DNA of 64,000 nucleotides from a virus (IMGVR_UViG_3300037882_002341:1-64000); one strand, 5' to 3'; positions 1-6,838 are shown, counted from the first letter of the stretch. The notes: generated by a model from the sequence alone, not told the origin. Made by a program: numbers and translations.

Positions 1-120
1 CAGGATGCGGCGGAGGCAGGCGTCGCAGTCCCGGCGTTGGAAGGTTGGTCCACGGCAGACACAGTTGAAGTGATCGAGCGTCTCCGCCACGTCGTCGGCT
101 ACGTCCTTCGCGGTTCTCAC
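1..120 (-). CDS. hypothetical Cys-rich protein, runs off the left edge
   Basis: Forty codons are visible from a GTG start that overlaps the stop of the preceding gene (GTGA). An AAGGAG Shine-Dalgarno lies inside that preceding gene. The product begins MRTAKDVADD and has a CVC followed by CDAC, which could bind zinc. Codon choice is GC-rich like its three upstream neighbours, so it looks like the distal member of the same translationally coupled operon. The C-terminus is outside the window. I recognise no family. Confidence 0.6.
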   Translation of the reverse strand, partial: MRTAKDVADDVAETLDHFNCVCRGPTFQRRDCDACLRRIL

Positions 121-395
121 TTGGCTTTCTCCTTGAGGGTACGGTAGGCAGCAAGAGCGGCATTGAATCGTATGAATGTGTCGGCGGGATATGCGACAAG
201 ACTATGGAGTGAAAACGCCGCCTCCGCCAACTCATGCTCCGCCACCACGAGAGGGTCGGCGGGGAGGGCTTCGAGAGCCTCTATCGTGGAGTCTCGTAGC
301 GTCTCGGCGCTCAGGTCCATCAGGTACTCGTCAACGTGGAGATCGGCGATCTTCCGCTTGACGTCCCCGCGGCGGAGCATGTCGTCGTCGGTCAT
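117..395 (-). CDS. hypothetical acidic helical protein
   Basis: About 92 residues starting MTDDDMLRRG. I chose this start because its ATG overlaps the stop of the MazG-like gene in an ATGA quadruplet; a longer frame would run well into that gene. The product is Ala/Glu/Leu rich and probably all helical, with no Cys pairs, signal peptide or membrane segment. Third codon positions are mostly G or C. It sits in a chain of four genes joined by 4-base overlaps. Function unknown. Confidence 0.65.
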   Translation of the reverse strand: MTDDDMLRRGDVKRKIADLHVDEYLMDLSAETLRDSTIEALEALPADPLVVAEHELAEAAFSLHSLVAYPADTFIRFNAALAAYRTLKEKAK

Positions 396-922
396 TGGGG
401 CTCCTTCACATGCTTCCATGTCCCGTCCTCCCGCTTCACCCAAGTTCTGGCCTTGTTCTTCGCCAACTTGGTTTCAACAGCTGCTTTTAGGTCGAACCCC
501 TTTAGGTAGCAGAAGTGGGTGAGGCACATCAACACGTCCGCAGCCTCCTCGACGGATGGTTCTGCCACGAACTCGGCCGCCTCCTCTTGGAACTTCAGGA
601 CGTCCGACTCTGCTGTGTGCGGGATGACGCGATCGAACCATTCATTGGCGTCTTTCAGCAAGGTCTCCCAAGTCCCCGCCGCGCCGACCGCCGCCGCTCG
701 CTGGGCCTCGGCGGACTCGCGGAGACGGGACTCCGCGTGGAGGGTCGCGAGGTACTTGTCGGACTCCGCTCTCGCCTCGTCTCGCTCGGCGGTCAGGCGG
801 GCGCAGTCGGCGCGGAGAGCCTGAACCTCCGCCTTGGGGATTGCATCGAACCCAACGCAGTCTTGCAGCATTCCGTCGCACGCGGCATCGAAGACACTCC
901 AGTCCCATCTGAAGCCGCTCAT
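392..922 (-). CDS. MazG-like nucleotide pyrophosphohydrolase (all-alpha NTP pyrophosphatase)
   Basis: The C-terminal half carries the MazG/dUTPase-2 metal motif: EEAAE at residues 113-117 and EEAAD at 125-129, followed by a Lys/Asn/Arg-rich strand ending ARTW (158-161). This is the pattern of phage dATP/dGTP pyrophosphohydrolase-type proteins, which hydrolyse (d)NTPs to (d)NMP plus PPi. The first ~90 residues are a predicted coiled coil (repeated ALRADCARLTAERDEARAES-type heptads). I start at MSGFRW because it overlaps the upstream stop by 4 bases, giving 176 residues. Likely role: shaping the nucleotide pool or (p)ppGpp signalling during infection. The fold is fairly certain, the substrate is not. 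Confidence 0.75.
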   Translation of the reverse strand: MSGFRWDWSVFDAACDGMLQDCVGFDAIPKAEVQALRADCARLTAERDEARAESDKYLATLHAESRLRESAEAQRAAAVGAAGTWETLLKDANEWFDRVIPHTAESDVLKFQEEAAEFVAEPSVEEAADVLMCLTHFCYLKGFDLKAAVETKLAKNKARTWVKREDGTWKHVKEPQ

Positions 923-1194
923 CCCTCGGCCCTCCCTTCGATGGCTCGGGCGGCGGCCTTGCACTCTGCCGAATGATCGAAGCCCTCCAACCTCAGAGGG
1001 TTCCCGCGCGCCTTTCCACACCAGCAGTATCCAGAGCGGAACCCGCGGAGCGCCGCCTCCAGTTCCGCCACCCGCGCGGCCTGGGCGTCGACGTGGGCGA
1101 GGAGGGAACGCGCATCCAGCCGCGTCTCGTTGACGTCGTAAAAGCCGAATGCGATCCGCTCCCGCACCGCCGCCAACTCCTCGGGGGTCATCAT
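919..1194 (-). CDS. hypothetical protein with CWC/Cys-His motif
   Basis: Ninety-one residues starting MMTPEELAAV. The N-terminal ~50 residues look like a coiled coil. The C-terminal part has YCWCGKA and later HSAEC, a possible small zinc site. The ATG overlaps the upstream gene's TGA, and the 3' end overlaps the MazG-like gene by 4 bases. This is the first gene on the GC-rich side of a sharp composition change that falls at its own start codon. No family recognised. Confidence 0.6.
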   Translation of the reverse strand: MMTPEELAAVRERIAFGFYDVNETRLDARSLLAHVDAQAARVAELEAALRGFRSGYCWCGKARGNPLRLEGFDHSAECKAAARAIEGRAEG

Positions 1195-1469
1195 TTTCTA
1201 TCTTTCTTTTGTAATATAGCAAGTAGCTTATTACACTCTTCTTGCGCAGCTCGTTCAAAAAGTCCTGCGTCAATTGTAGTGGGCAATGATCCCATATTCC
1301 AATCTACAAGATTTGAGGTATCAATGATACCTCTTTTAATATTTTGCGGGTCGCGATCGTACTCTTGTGCTTCTACAATTATGTTTATTAACTCTCCTTC
1401 AAGTTGTCTTATAAGCCACTTACGTGCAATCTTTTGTGCATCTTTCTCTTCCTTTGTTCTATGATTCAT
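1191..1469 (-). CDS. hypothetical protein
   Basis: Ninety-two residues beginning MNHRTKEEKDAQ, Lys/Glu/Ile rich and probably helical. Codons are AT-rich, unlike the gene directly downstream that it overlaps by 4 bases. Its start codon overlaps the stop of the upstream CCVAGWAG paralogue by one base (TAATG). No motif recognised. Confidence 0.65.
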   Translation of the reverse strand: MNHRTKEEKDAQKIARKWLIRQLEGELINIIVEAQEYDRDPQNIKRGIIDTSNLVDWNMGSLPTTIDAGLFERAAQEECNKLLAILQKKDRK

Positions 1470-1963
1470 TACTTACTATCCTTTCTGGCCTTATATTTAT
1501 TCAATAACTTATTGATATATTTCCTAATATCTCTTACTGTAGTTCTCTGATGTTCATTGTTGGGTCCAGAATAGAAGAGCTTATAAGCTTCTTCGGGCGT
1601 AATACCAAAAAAGTGGGCGAAGTCTGCAGATGTTCGAGAATAATAATCTGACATAGGAAGGTGTAGTGTTTCACTTTCTATATCGTAAGTTAACCCTCTC
1701 TCCTGAAACCATTTGTCTAATCCTGCCCAACCGGCTACACAACAGACAGTATTACAAGGCGGTATATCTTCTTCTTTTATGTCTATCATACAACTTCTAA
1801 AGAAGTTAAGCATTTGAGAACTGTTCTCAAATCTCTTACCCCATTGAGTAATCAAAAAAGCACCAGAGGGCTTTTTTGCCACTTCTCTCATAACTCTCTT
1901 AAGTTGCAAGAGTTTCTCATAAGTTGTACTTATATCCATAATAGGTCTATTGGTCTCTATCAT
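1469..1963 (-). CDS. CCVAGWAG-family protein, paralogue 1 of 3
   Basis: One of three paralogues in the window (others start at 6100 and 7827). Shared blocks: an N-terminal YEKLLQLKRVM helix, GAFLITQWGKRF, the Cys-rich core PPCNTVCCVAGWAG, WFQERGL, FFGITPEEAYKLFYSGPNN and a C-terminal RDIRKYINKLLNKYK. The core resembles small phage and bacterial proteins with a CGT-x2-C-[IL]-AGWA motif followed by an LGLT-EEA-LF segment, a family without assigned function that I know only from pattern. The three Cys could bind metal. It is cytosolic, with no signal peptide. I use the first ATG, MIETNRP; MDISTTYEK nine codons later also fits the paralogues. Confidence 0.8.
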   Translation of the reverse strand: MIETNRPIMDISTTYEKLLQLKRVMREVAKKPSGAFLITQWGKRFENSSQMLNFFRSCMIDIKEEDIPPCNTVCCVAGWAGLDKWFQERGLTYDIESETLHLPMSDYYSRTSADFAHFFGITPEEAYKLFYSGPNNEHQRTTVRDIRKYINKLLNKYKARKDSK

Positions 1964-2145
1964 TTAAGTAACCTTTGATACTTACGTAACTCTGTTACCA
2001 ATTGCTGAAGTACATCGTGTCTCTTATCTGAGAATCTCATATAGCGTCCATCTAGTTTACGGATGATCCATTCACCCTTACGATGGGCATGTTTAACATC
2101 CATGCCCATTCTTTCGGCCATCTTAAGGGCTTCACGCAAGGACAT
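1960..2145 (-). CDS. hypothetical small basic protein
   Basis: Sixty-one residues starting MSLREALKMAER and ending KYQRLLK; basic and helical. I start here, 11 bases after the upstream stop, because the longer frame from 2349 would overlap the neighbour by 193 bases and its first 68 residues look like an out-of-frame shadow. No strong Shine-Dalgarno is seen, so coupling is likely. The 3' end overlaps the next gene by 4 bases. Function unknown. Confidence 0.5.
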   Translation of the reverse strand: MSLREALKMAERMGMDVKHAHRKGEWIIRKLDGRYMRFSDKRHDVLQQLVTELRKYQRLLK

Positions 2146-2156
2146 GTTCTTATGGA

Positions 2157-2675
2157 TTACTTGACCTTGGCGGGGTCTAGGTTTTCTTTGTTCAGTCTCT
2201 CGATGAACGATAGTAACTTCGGACCTGCTGTCCAGCTTGTCTGTTCTATACGCTTCCCGTTTTCCCTCTTCTGAGACGAGGATGACAGAAGATAATCGCT
2301 CATTGGCACATGAATCTTGAATCTCTTCAGTGACACAAGATTTATCCAACCCTTCAGATTCCGGAGAATAATCTTCTGATCGGAATTTATCTGTCGGAGA
2401 ATTTCTGCTGAATCGATTGACTGGGGGCTTACTGAGTAGATTATTTCCAGAATCTGGAGATACAGTTTTGTTTTCTCTGTCAGAGATAGAGGACTTTTCT
2501 TCTTTGGCTCGAATCTGTTCTGTGTTGGTTGCTGTATGGGAAAGAAGTTTGGGTTCGATAACTTGTTCTCCCGAGACAATTCGTCTTTTCCCATATGAGA
2601 AAGAATCTCCCTTGCCTCGGTAGCACTATTGCACTCGATTATGATTCCATTCGGGAAACTAATCTTAATTGACAT
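2157..2675 (-). CDS. hypothetical protein
   Basis: 172 residues. Residues 1-30 look like a small beta domain (SIKISFPNGIIIECNSATEA), followed by a polar linker, then a helical segment (TEKTKLYLQILEIIYSV) resembling the start of a winged-helix or HTH unit, and a basic C-terminus. No catalytic motif. It overlaps the upstream gene by 11 bases. A DNA-binding role would be a guess. Confidence 0.65.
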   Translation of the reverse strand: MSIKISFPNGIIIECNSATEAREILSHMGKDELSRENKLSNPNFFPIQQPTQNRFEPKKKSPLSLTEKTKLYLQILEIIYSVSPQSIDSAEILRQINSDQKIILRNLKGWINLVSLKRFKIHVPMSDYLLSSSSQKRENGKRIEQTSWTAGPKLLSFIERLNKENLDPAKVK

Positions 2676-3108
2676 TATGCTTTTCTTCCTCGGTAAACCT
2701 TTTTAGGGGAGGTTTGACCCAAGATGCAAAAGGTTTTGCACACCACTCTTTGACAAGAGTTACATCAAGTCCTCTGTTAGAGGCGAGAGAATAGAAACGT
2801 TCAGGCCATTGTTCAGGCTCGAACTGATCGTGAATACGTTGGGCACTATCTGCGATACCATATTGAATAGTATCAATTCCTTTATTCTCCAGGAATACTC
2901 TAAGTCTTTGACTTCTTTCTGAAGCACAGGGGTCTCTTAGACTTGCATATCTTACTGTTTCTACTTCTTCATCAGTTAAGAAGATACCTAAGGCACATTT
3001 CGTTCCTTCAGGTCCTCTATATAAACAAGTTAAACTACTATCTGTAGATTTCCTTCCCTGTTTTTGTAGATGCTCAACGATCTTGTCGAGTACTTCTTGA
3101 TCTGTCAT
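2665..3108 (-). CDS. conserved hypothetical protein with CLYRG..KCALG motif
   Basis: 147 residues. The N-terminal pattern VLDKIVEHLQKQGRKS then CLYRGPEGTKCALGIFL resembles a widespread family of uncharacterised phage and bacterial proteins with the same Cys-spaced motif. The middle contains RIHDQFEPEQWPERF. The C-terminus is basic. Its ATG overlaps the TGA of cassette gene B1. Function unknown; cytosolic. Confidence 0.7.
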   Translation of the reverse strand: MTDQEVLDKIVEHLQKQGRKSTDSSLTCLYRGPEGTKCALGIFLTDEEVETVRYASLRDPCASERSQRLRVFLENKGIDTIQYGIADSAQRIHDQFEPEQWPERFYSLASNRGLDVTLVKEWCAKPFASWVKPPLKRFTEEEKHNVN

Positions 3109-3332
3109 ATAATTACCTTTTCCAGGGGTTTACGATCATCGATAATTTCTTGAGCAATAATTCTTATTTCATTACGACTAGTGGTCTTGATTTGGCTACT
3201 ATAGGTAAGTCCATTTAGACAAGGGTCAACACTATGAAATGTGTAAGGTGCTAACTTTTTCCATAAAGCACCGAGAAGTGTAGGTAATTCTCTACATCTC
3301 TTATTCTCTACCTCCGGTAGAGCTATTACCAT
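3105..3332 (-). CDS. cassette protein B, copy 1
   Basis: Seventy-five residues from ATG. Family B is defined within this window by an N-terminal MV-x-ALP-[EG]-x-E block, a middle segment with an aromatic/DP element (HSVDPCLNG here), and a C-terminal EIR-x-IAQEII helix. This copy has MVIALPEVE and NEIRIIAQEIID. It follows gene A1 in the same frame: A1 ends TGA, then CCC, then this ATG, so UGA readthrough would give an A-P-B fusion. No Shine-Dalgarno is placed well for the ATG. Its own stop is TGA and overlaps the next gene. I recognise no described family. Confidence 0.75.
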   Translation of the reverse strand: MVIALPEVENKRCRELPTLLGALWKKLAPYTFHSVDPCLNGLTYSSQIKTTSRNEIRIIAQEIIDDRKPLEKVII

Positions 3333-3335
3333 GGG

Positions 3336-3482
3336 TCAAGCTATTCCACTAACATAATCATAGATTCCGCCATCTAATAGTATAGGTTTTCCTTCTTTAA
3401 TCCATTGTGCGAGTCTTTCTAATCCTTCTGTTGGAATCTGTACTAGACCTAGCTTTATGATTCCTTTAGTTTCTGGGAGCAT
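3336..3482 (-). CDS. cassette protein A, copy 1 (48 aa)
   Basis: A short gene present in six copies, each directly before a B gene. Family pattern: Q-[IV]-P-x2-GL-x-RL-x2-WI-x2-GKP-[IVL]-LL-x-G-x-I. This copy reads VQIPTEGLERLAQWIKEGKP then ILLDGGI. It is helical then beta-like, too short for a membrane protein, with no Cys pairs. Its stop is UGA followed by CC, as in every copy. Conservation across six copies with divergent DNA shows that it is translated. Function unknown. Confidence 0.75.
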   Translation of the reverse strand: MLPETKGIIKLGLVQIPTEGLERLAQWIKEGKPILLDGGIYDYVSGIA

Positions 3483-3491
3483 ATTTTTCTC

Positions 3492-3692
3492 TTATTCTTT
3501 AAGCAGTTTATCTAATAATATATTTAACTGTTTTACATCAATCTCTCCATGTATTTGTCTTATTACCTTACCAACAAGAATTCCCTTAACAGCAGTTTTC
3601 CCAGTACGATATTTTGCAACTATATCGGGATTTGTGGCAAGAATTTTAAGACAGATATTACGAAGGCTAGTATCGTCTTCTTCGATTGTCAT
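3492..3692 (-). CDS. free-standing GatB/YqeY C-terminal (tail) domain-like protein
   Basis: Sixty-six residues. From residue 21 it matches the helical tail domain that ends GatB (the Asp/Glu-tRNA amidotransferase subunit) and the YqeY family: NPDIVAKYRTGKTAVKG, then ILVGKVIRQIHG and a VKQLNILLDKLLKE ending, compared with the family's NP-x2-V-x2-YR-x-GK...GFFVGQVMK...N-x2-LL-x2-L. In GatB this region contacts the elbow of tRNA, and the phage encodes some 33 tRNAs. There is no amidotransferase catalytic part. Likely a tRNA-binding adaptor, but that role is inference. It lies between cassette A1 and a small basic protein gene. Confidence 0.75.
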   Translation of the reverse strand: MTIEEDDTSLRNICLKILATNPDIVAKYRTGKTAVKGILVGKVIRQIHGEIDVKQLNILLDKLLKE

Positions 3693-3697
3693 AATAT

Positions 3698-3856
3698 CTA
3701 CTTTTTATTGAACTTACCTAATCTACGAGACCACTTATCTTTCTTGTGGCCGGAATCTGCCTTAGAACGTTTCGGATTAGGTGGCATGATTCCTGTCTTA
3801 GTAATCGCTAAATCTCTCTTACGTCTCTCCTCTGAGGTCCAACGTATCTTTTTCAT
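3698..3856 (-). CDS. small highly basic protein (52 aa)
   Basis: ATG with an AAAGGAACGG Shine-Dalgarno. The product begins MKKIRWTSEERRKRD and ends KWSRRLGKFNKK, with about a third Lys/Arg. It is probably nucleic-acid associated and disordered. It ends five bases before the GatB/YqeY-like start, so the two are probably co-translated. No family recognised. Confidence 0.6.
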   Translation of the reverse strand: MKKIRWTSEERRKRDLAITKTGIMPPNPKRSKADSGHKKDKWSRRLGKFNKK

Positions 3857-3883
3857 TCCGTTCCTTTATGGGATCAATAAAAT

Positions 3884-4144
3884 TCATAATTGGATATCTA
3901 ATTTAGATTCATTAATGATTTCTTGTGCGATGTCTCGAATCTCACTAGGTGTAAAGTTTTTCAGTGAATGAGAATATCTTAATATTCTTTCTTGTTCTTC
4001 ATATTCTTCTGCACTTGCAGTAATAGCATTACCCATAATGGGATCAATGTCGAACTCTATATATCCAAGTTTACGCCATCTATATCCTAGGTCTGAAAAG
4101 CAGTCGAAATCCTTTTGTTCTTCCTCCGGAAGAGCTACAACCAT
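3884..4144 (-). CDS. cassette protein B, copy 2
   Basis: Eighty-six residues, MVVALPEEEQKDF at the N-terminus and SEIRDIAQEIINESK near the C-terminus, the clearest agreement with copies 1 and 3. The middle has FDIDPIMG plus a short insertion rich in Glu/Arg. Gene A2 ends TGA-CCT immediately before this ATG and in the same frame. Confidence 0.75.
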   Translation of the reverse strand: MVVALPEEEQKDFDCFSDLGYRWRKLGYIEFDIDPIMGNAITASAEEYEEQERILRYSHSLKNFTPSEIRDIAQEIINESKLDIQL

Positions 4145-4147
4145 AGG

Positions 4148-4294
4148 TCAGTGAACACCTTTCGATGTTACTGCTCCATTTAACAGTAACTCTTTACCGC
4201 CATCTATCCAGGCTATAAGTCTTAAAAGTCCATTAATTGGGATTTGCTTCAGAGCAGTTTTTACAACTAATCTTTGTTTATCTATAAGTTTCAT
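4148..4294 (-). CDS. cassette protein A, copy 2 (48 aa)
   Basis: Same length as copy 1: MKLIDKQRLVVKT, then KQIPINGLLRLIAWIDGGKE and LLLNGAV. Its UGA stop is followed by CCT and the B2 ATG in frame. The gene begins 11 bases after the stop of B3, so cassettes 2 and 3 are tandem. Confidence 0.75.
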   Translation of the reverse strand: MKLIDKQRLVVKTALKQIPINGLLRLIAWIDGGKELLLNGAVTSKGVH

Positions 4295-4305
4295 TTAAAA
4301 CTCTC

Positions 4306-4530
4306 TTATTTGTGCCCATTAAGAATATCTTGAGCAATTTTCTTAATATCACTAGGAGTAGTGTTAATAAGTTCTTGAGTGTAAGTGGTTAATGCTTTTC
4401 CACTTTTATCAAGAACATGTGGATTTACACTAAAGTGTCCAAGAAAACCATTTCTTTTCCAAACTTCTCCTAAAACCAGGATTCTTTGTGCAAAACGAGT
4501 AATTTCTGCCGACGGCAGAGCAGCGACCAT
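4306..4530 (-). CDS. cassette protein B, copy 3
   Basis: Seventy-four residues. MVAALPSAEITRF replaces the usual PEE by PSA. The middle reads HFSVNPHVLD and the end SDIKKIAQDILNG. It is preceded in frame by A3-TGA-CCC. Nearest Shine-Dalgarno-like sequence is a weak GAGAG inside A3. Confidence 0.75.
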   Translation of the reverse strand: MVAALPSAEITRFAQRILVLGEVWKRNGFLGHFSVNPHVLDKSGKALTTYTQELINTTPSDIKKIAQDILNGHK

Positions 4531-4533
4531 GGG

Positions 4534-4677
4534 TCAGAATAAACTCTCACTTGCCCAAATTCTTCCATCTAATAGTAAAGGTTTACCATTATCAATCCAC
4601 TCTATTAGTCTTAAAAGACCAGGAGCAGGAATCTGTTCTAAACCTTGTCTTATTGCCTTTACTGTTAGCTCTTTCAT
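4534..4677 (-). CDS. cassette protein A, copy 3 (47 aa)
   Basis: MKELTVKAIRQGL followed by EQIPAPGLLRLIEWIDNGKP and LLLDGRIW, close to the family consensus. It begins five bases after the exonuclease gene's stop. UGA-CCC-ATG junction to B3. Confidence 0.75.
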   Translation of the reverse strand: MKELTVKAIRQGLEQIPAPGLLRLIEWIDNGKPLLLDGRIWASESLF

Positions 4678-4682
4678 ATTAT

Positions 4683-5204
4683 CTATAACCTTATCTTTAA
4701 TCCCATTGTTTCTTTCATATGCAAAAGTGCCTCTACATTACCTTTTGCATCATCAACAGGATTATGTGTATGTTTCGTTTTACGAAGATGCTTAAAATTC
4801 TTAAAGGTATCTTTCACCAATCCCTTATAGAGAGATCCAAGATTTGTCGAACTAAATCCAAATGGATTAGATCCTAAGAAATGATGGAAATACCAGTTTA
4901 CAAATTGCCAATCAAAACCATTATTATCAGAGATAAACATTGGTTTATCATTACATGAAACCGTTGTTATCCAGTTACGGAAAGCACACATGACTTTTGT
5001 CGGATCTTCAAAAGCTAGTGTTTGCTCACGGCTGAAGTTACTTATAGCTAGTGCTTCAGGTATCCATAAATGAGAGATTGGTGCCATGAAGCCTAGAAAA
5101 GCATGGTCTAAAGATGGCTCCACAACAATTGCACCCAGTGCAATCATTGAGTAATCACCTGGAATTGGGCCATCTGTCTCAACATCAACCATGATATATG
5201 TCAT
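4683..5204 (-). CDS. DEDDh-type 3'-5' exonuclease
   Basis: 173 residues with the four acidic residues and the histidine of DEDDh nucleases: D7 and E9 in DVETDGP (Exo I), D98 in SDNNGFDWQ (Exo II), H147 and D152 in HNPVDDA (Exo III). It is a single compact domain, shorter than DnaQ and close in size to RNase T/oligoribonuclease-type and phage-encoded exonucleases whose N-terminus reads VDVETDGPIPGDYSMI. It would degrade single-stranded DNA or RNA 3' to 5' with two metal ions. Substrate cannot be told. Surrounded by cassettes 3 and 4. Confidence 0.85.
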   Translation of the reverse strand: MTYIMVDVETDGPIPGDYSMIALGAIVVEPSLDHAFLGFMAPISHLWIPEALAISNFSREQTLAFEDPTKVMCAFRNWITTVSCNDKPMFISDNNGFDWQFVNWYFHHFLGSNPFGFSSTNLGSLYKGLVKDTFKNFKHLRKTKHTHNPVDDAKGNVEALLHMKETMGLKIRL

Positions 5205-5216
5205 ATTATTTTCTAG

Positions 5217-5447
5217 TTAAAGTTGTTCATAGGACAATCTACTTTGTTCAGATCTCTCGGTTAACAGCATATTTATAACTAATAGAATGTGTGCAGTTGT
5301 TGAAGTTCTAAGTGCCATAAAATACGAGTTCTTTTCAATCTCTGGATTATTTAAGAACTCATTGTTCTTAAATCCCAGATACATTCTTGCACCCTCTATT
5401 AATCCATTGACTCTTGCAACAGATTCTCTTGTTTCCTCCGGAAACAA
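5217..5447 (-). CDS. cassette protein B, copy 4, ATG lost
   Basis: The B-family start ATG is replaced by CAA: the junction reads TGA CCT CAA GTA CAT TTG TTT CCG GAG GAA, aligning QVHLFPEE with MVxALPEE of the others. The frame stays open, so the region is maintained. The coordinates given use the first possible start, a TTG four codons into B; readthrough of the A4 UGA would also translate it. The rest is the most diverged B copy (VARVNGLIEGARMYLGF, C-terminal ILLVINMLLTERS). Confidence 0.6.
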   Translation of the reverse strand: MFPEETRESVARVNGLIEGARMYLGFKNNEFLNNPEIEKNSYFMALRTSTTAHILLVINMLLTERSEQSRLSYEQL

Positions 5448-5459
5448 ATGTACTTGAGG

Positions 5460-5603
5460 TCAGAAAAGTCCTTCTGCACTAGAAACATAACCACTTAGTA
5501 GGAGTTTTCCTCCTTCTTCTATATATTTCTTAAGTCTCTGAAGTGCTTCTATTGGGGTTCTACCTTCTTGTCCCAGACCCAAAGATAGAAGTCTTATCCT
5601 CAT
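5460..5603 (-). CDS. cassette protein A, copy 4
   Basis: Divergent copy: MRIRLLSLGLGQEG, then PIEALQRLKKYIEEGGKLLL and SGYVSS. I chose the inner ATG because it gives the family length (47 residues) and has GGAAGAG just upstream; an ATG four codons earlier (MEESMRIR) is also possible. It ends UGA-CCT like the other copies, although the B ATG beyond is gone. Confidence 0.65.
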   Translation of the reverse strand: MRIRLLSLGLGQEGRTPIEALQRLKKYIEEGGKLLLSGYVSSAEGLF

Positions 5604-5617
5604 GCTCTCTTCCATAA

Positions 5618-6100
5618 TTACCTTATTTTCTCTATCAGTTTATATTTCTTTATCAGGGTATTGAGATAAATCCTTATCTCTTTTAATGTGGTTCTTCCAT
5701 ACTTGTTATTAGGTCCGTTGTAGAAAAGTTTCCAGCTTTCTTCAATACTAATATCGAAGAATTGAGCGAGAGTACTAACACCTACATATCCCGTAGGTAT
5801 CTGCATTCCCTCGGATCCCAAATCAAGGGTAAATCCTCTTTTCTGAAACCAAGGATCTAGTCCAGCCCAACCAGCTACGCAACAAACTGTTTGGCAAGGA
5901 GGAATATCTTTTTCTCTTATTTTCTCGTCCTTTACTCTTTTCAAGTAACTAAGCATATCAAGCTTATTACTGAATACAGAACCCCATCGACTGATAAAGA
6001 ATGCTCCTGAGGGTTTCTTTGCTACTTTATCTAGTACTCTTTTAAGTTGGAGGAGTTTTCCATATCCAGTACTTTTATCTACAAACATCTTGTTACTCAT
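5618..6100 (-). CDS. CCVAGWAG-family protein, paralogue 2 of 3
   Basis: 160 residues, closest to paralogue 1: YGKLLQLKRVLDKVAKKPSG, GAFFISRWGSVF, PPCQTVCCVAGWAG, WFQKRGF, FFDISIEESWKLFYNGPNN, and a C-terminal KEIRIYLNTLIKKYK helix. The three conserved Cys are kept. No change at the putative metal-binding core, so all three copies are probably functional. Confidence 0.8.
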   Translation of the reverse strand: MSNKMFVDKSTGYGKLLQLKRVLDKVAKKPSGAFFISRWGSVFSNKLDMLSYLKRVKDEKIREKDIPPCQTVCCVAGWAGLDPWFQKRGFTLDLGSEGMQIPTGYVGVSTLAQFFDISIEESWKLFYNGPNNKYGRTTLKEIRIYLNTLIKKYKLIEKIR

Positions 6101-6104
6101 ATTA

Positions 6105-6383
6105 TTATTTTTCCACTATGATAGAGAAATCAGGAGATATTTCGACTTTACGTCCATCTTTTAAGTAAAGCGTATGTGATCCATCTTCATGTTTACTTAT
6201 CTCTTTAACACCTAACCAGTAATCTACTCTTTTACCGGTAGATCCCTTTTTATATACATCTACTTTCATGCTAGGTATAGAAGGTGATTTGGGGCCGCAC
6301 TGAGTAGTAAAGATAGGAATAGATAAAAGAGATACAAGTAGGAAAGGTACTATTGAAGTATTACGATTAGAGATATTCTTCAT
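6105..6383 (-). CDS. small exported protein, probable lipoprotein, paralogue 1 of 2
   Basis: Ninety-two residues. A basic start is followed by a hydrophobic stretch (IVPFLLVSLLSIPIFTTQC) ending at a Cys, though TTQC is a poor lipobox. The mature part (MKVDVYKKG, then RVDYWLGVKEISKHEDGSHT, LYLKDGRKVEI, FSIIVEK) is nearly identical to the protein encoded at 9021-9293. It looks like a small beta domain exposed outside the inner membrane. Role unknown; superinfection exclusion or envelope modification would be guesses. Confidence 0.7.
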   Translation of the reverse strand: MKNISNRNTSIVPFLLVSLLSIPIFTTQCGPKSPSIPSMKVDVYKKGSTGKRVDYWLGVKEISKHEDGSHTLYLKDGRKVEISPDFSIIVEK

Positions 6384-6436
6384 AAAGAGATCTCTTCTTA
6401 TAGTGAGGATATTAAGAAGTTATTTAATAGTTACCA

Positions 6437-6838
6437 CTAAAGATGACTTCTAAGAACATACCGCTCACCAATATTATCTGAGAGCCATTTGGCAGTTCTT
6501 TTCATATCTTTAGTAGTAAATAACTCATTAGGACCAAACATCATTTCATCATAAAGACAATAGCCATCAGGTGTATAAACACCCAGATCCATAATGGCTT
6601 TTCCTTTACAATGACATGTTCTACCTAGTTTGTCTCTTTTCCATGGTGTAACCCAAGTTAGATCAATAGACTTAACTATTGTCCAACGTTTCTTGTAATA
6701 ATTATAAATCCTGTCTCCTGGTGATAAAGCAGCTACACGAGCTACTAATATCCACCAAGTACGCCAGGTATATTGAATACCATCATGAAAAGGAGCTTTC
6801 CATTTCTTCTCGTTTACTCCTCTATTGAACTTTTTCAT
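6437..6838 (-). CDS. conserved hypothetical protein
   Basis: 133 residues. Recognisable segments are PGDRIYNYYKKRWTIVKSID, CHCKGKAIMDLG and YDEMMFGPNELF. The N-terminal half is Trp-rich (YTWRTWWILVARVAALSPGD). Single CHC motif, no clear membrane segment. Its start is 2 bases from the B5 stop. The family is unknown to me. Confidence 0.65.
   Translation of the reverse strand: MKKFNRGVNEKKWKAPFHDGIQYTWRTWWILVARVAALSPGDRIYNYYKKRWTIVKSIDLTWVTPWKRDKLGRTCHCKGKAIMDLGVYTPDGYCLYDEMMFGPNELFTTKDMKRTAKWLSDNIGERYVLRSHL

Noticed and set aside
1960-2349. Long version of the 1960 gene (129 codons)
   Set aside because: Its first 68 codons lie out of frame over the upstream gene and look like a shadow; an internal ATG after that gene's stop is more plausible.
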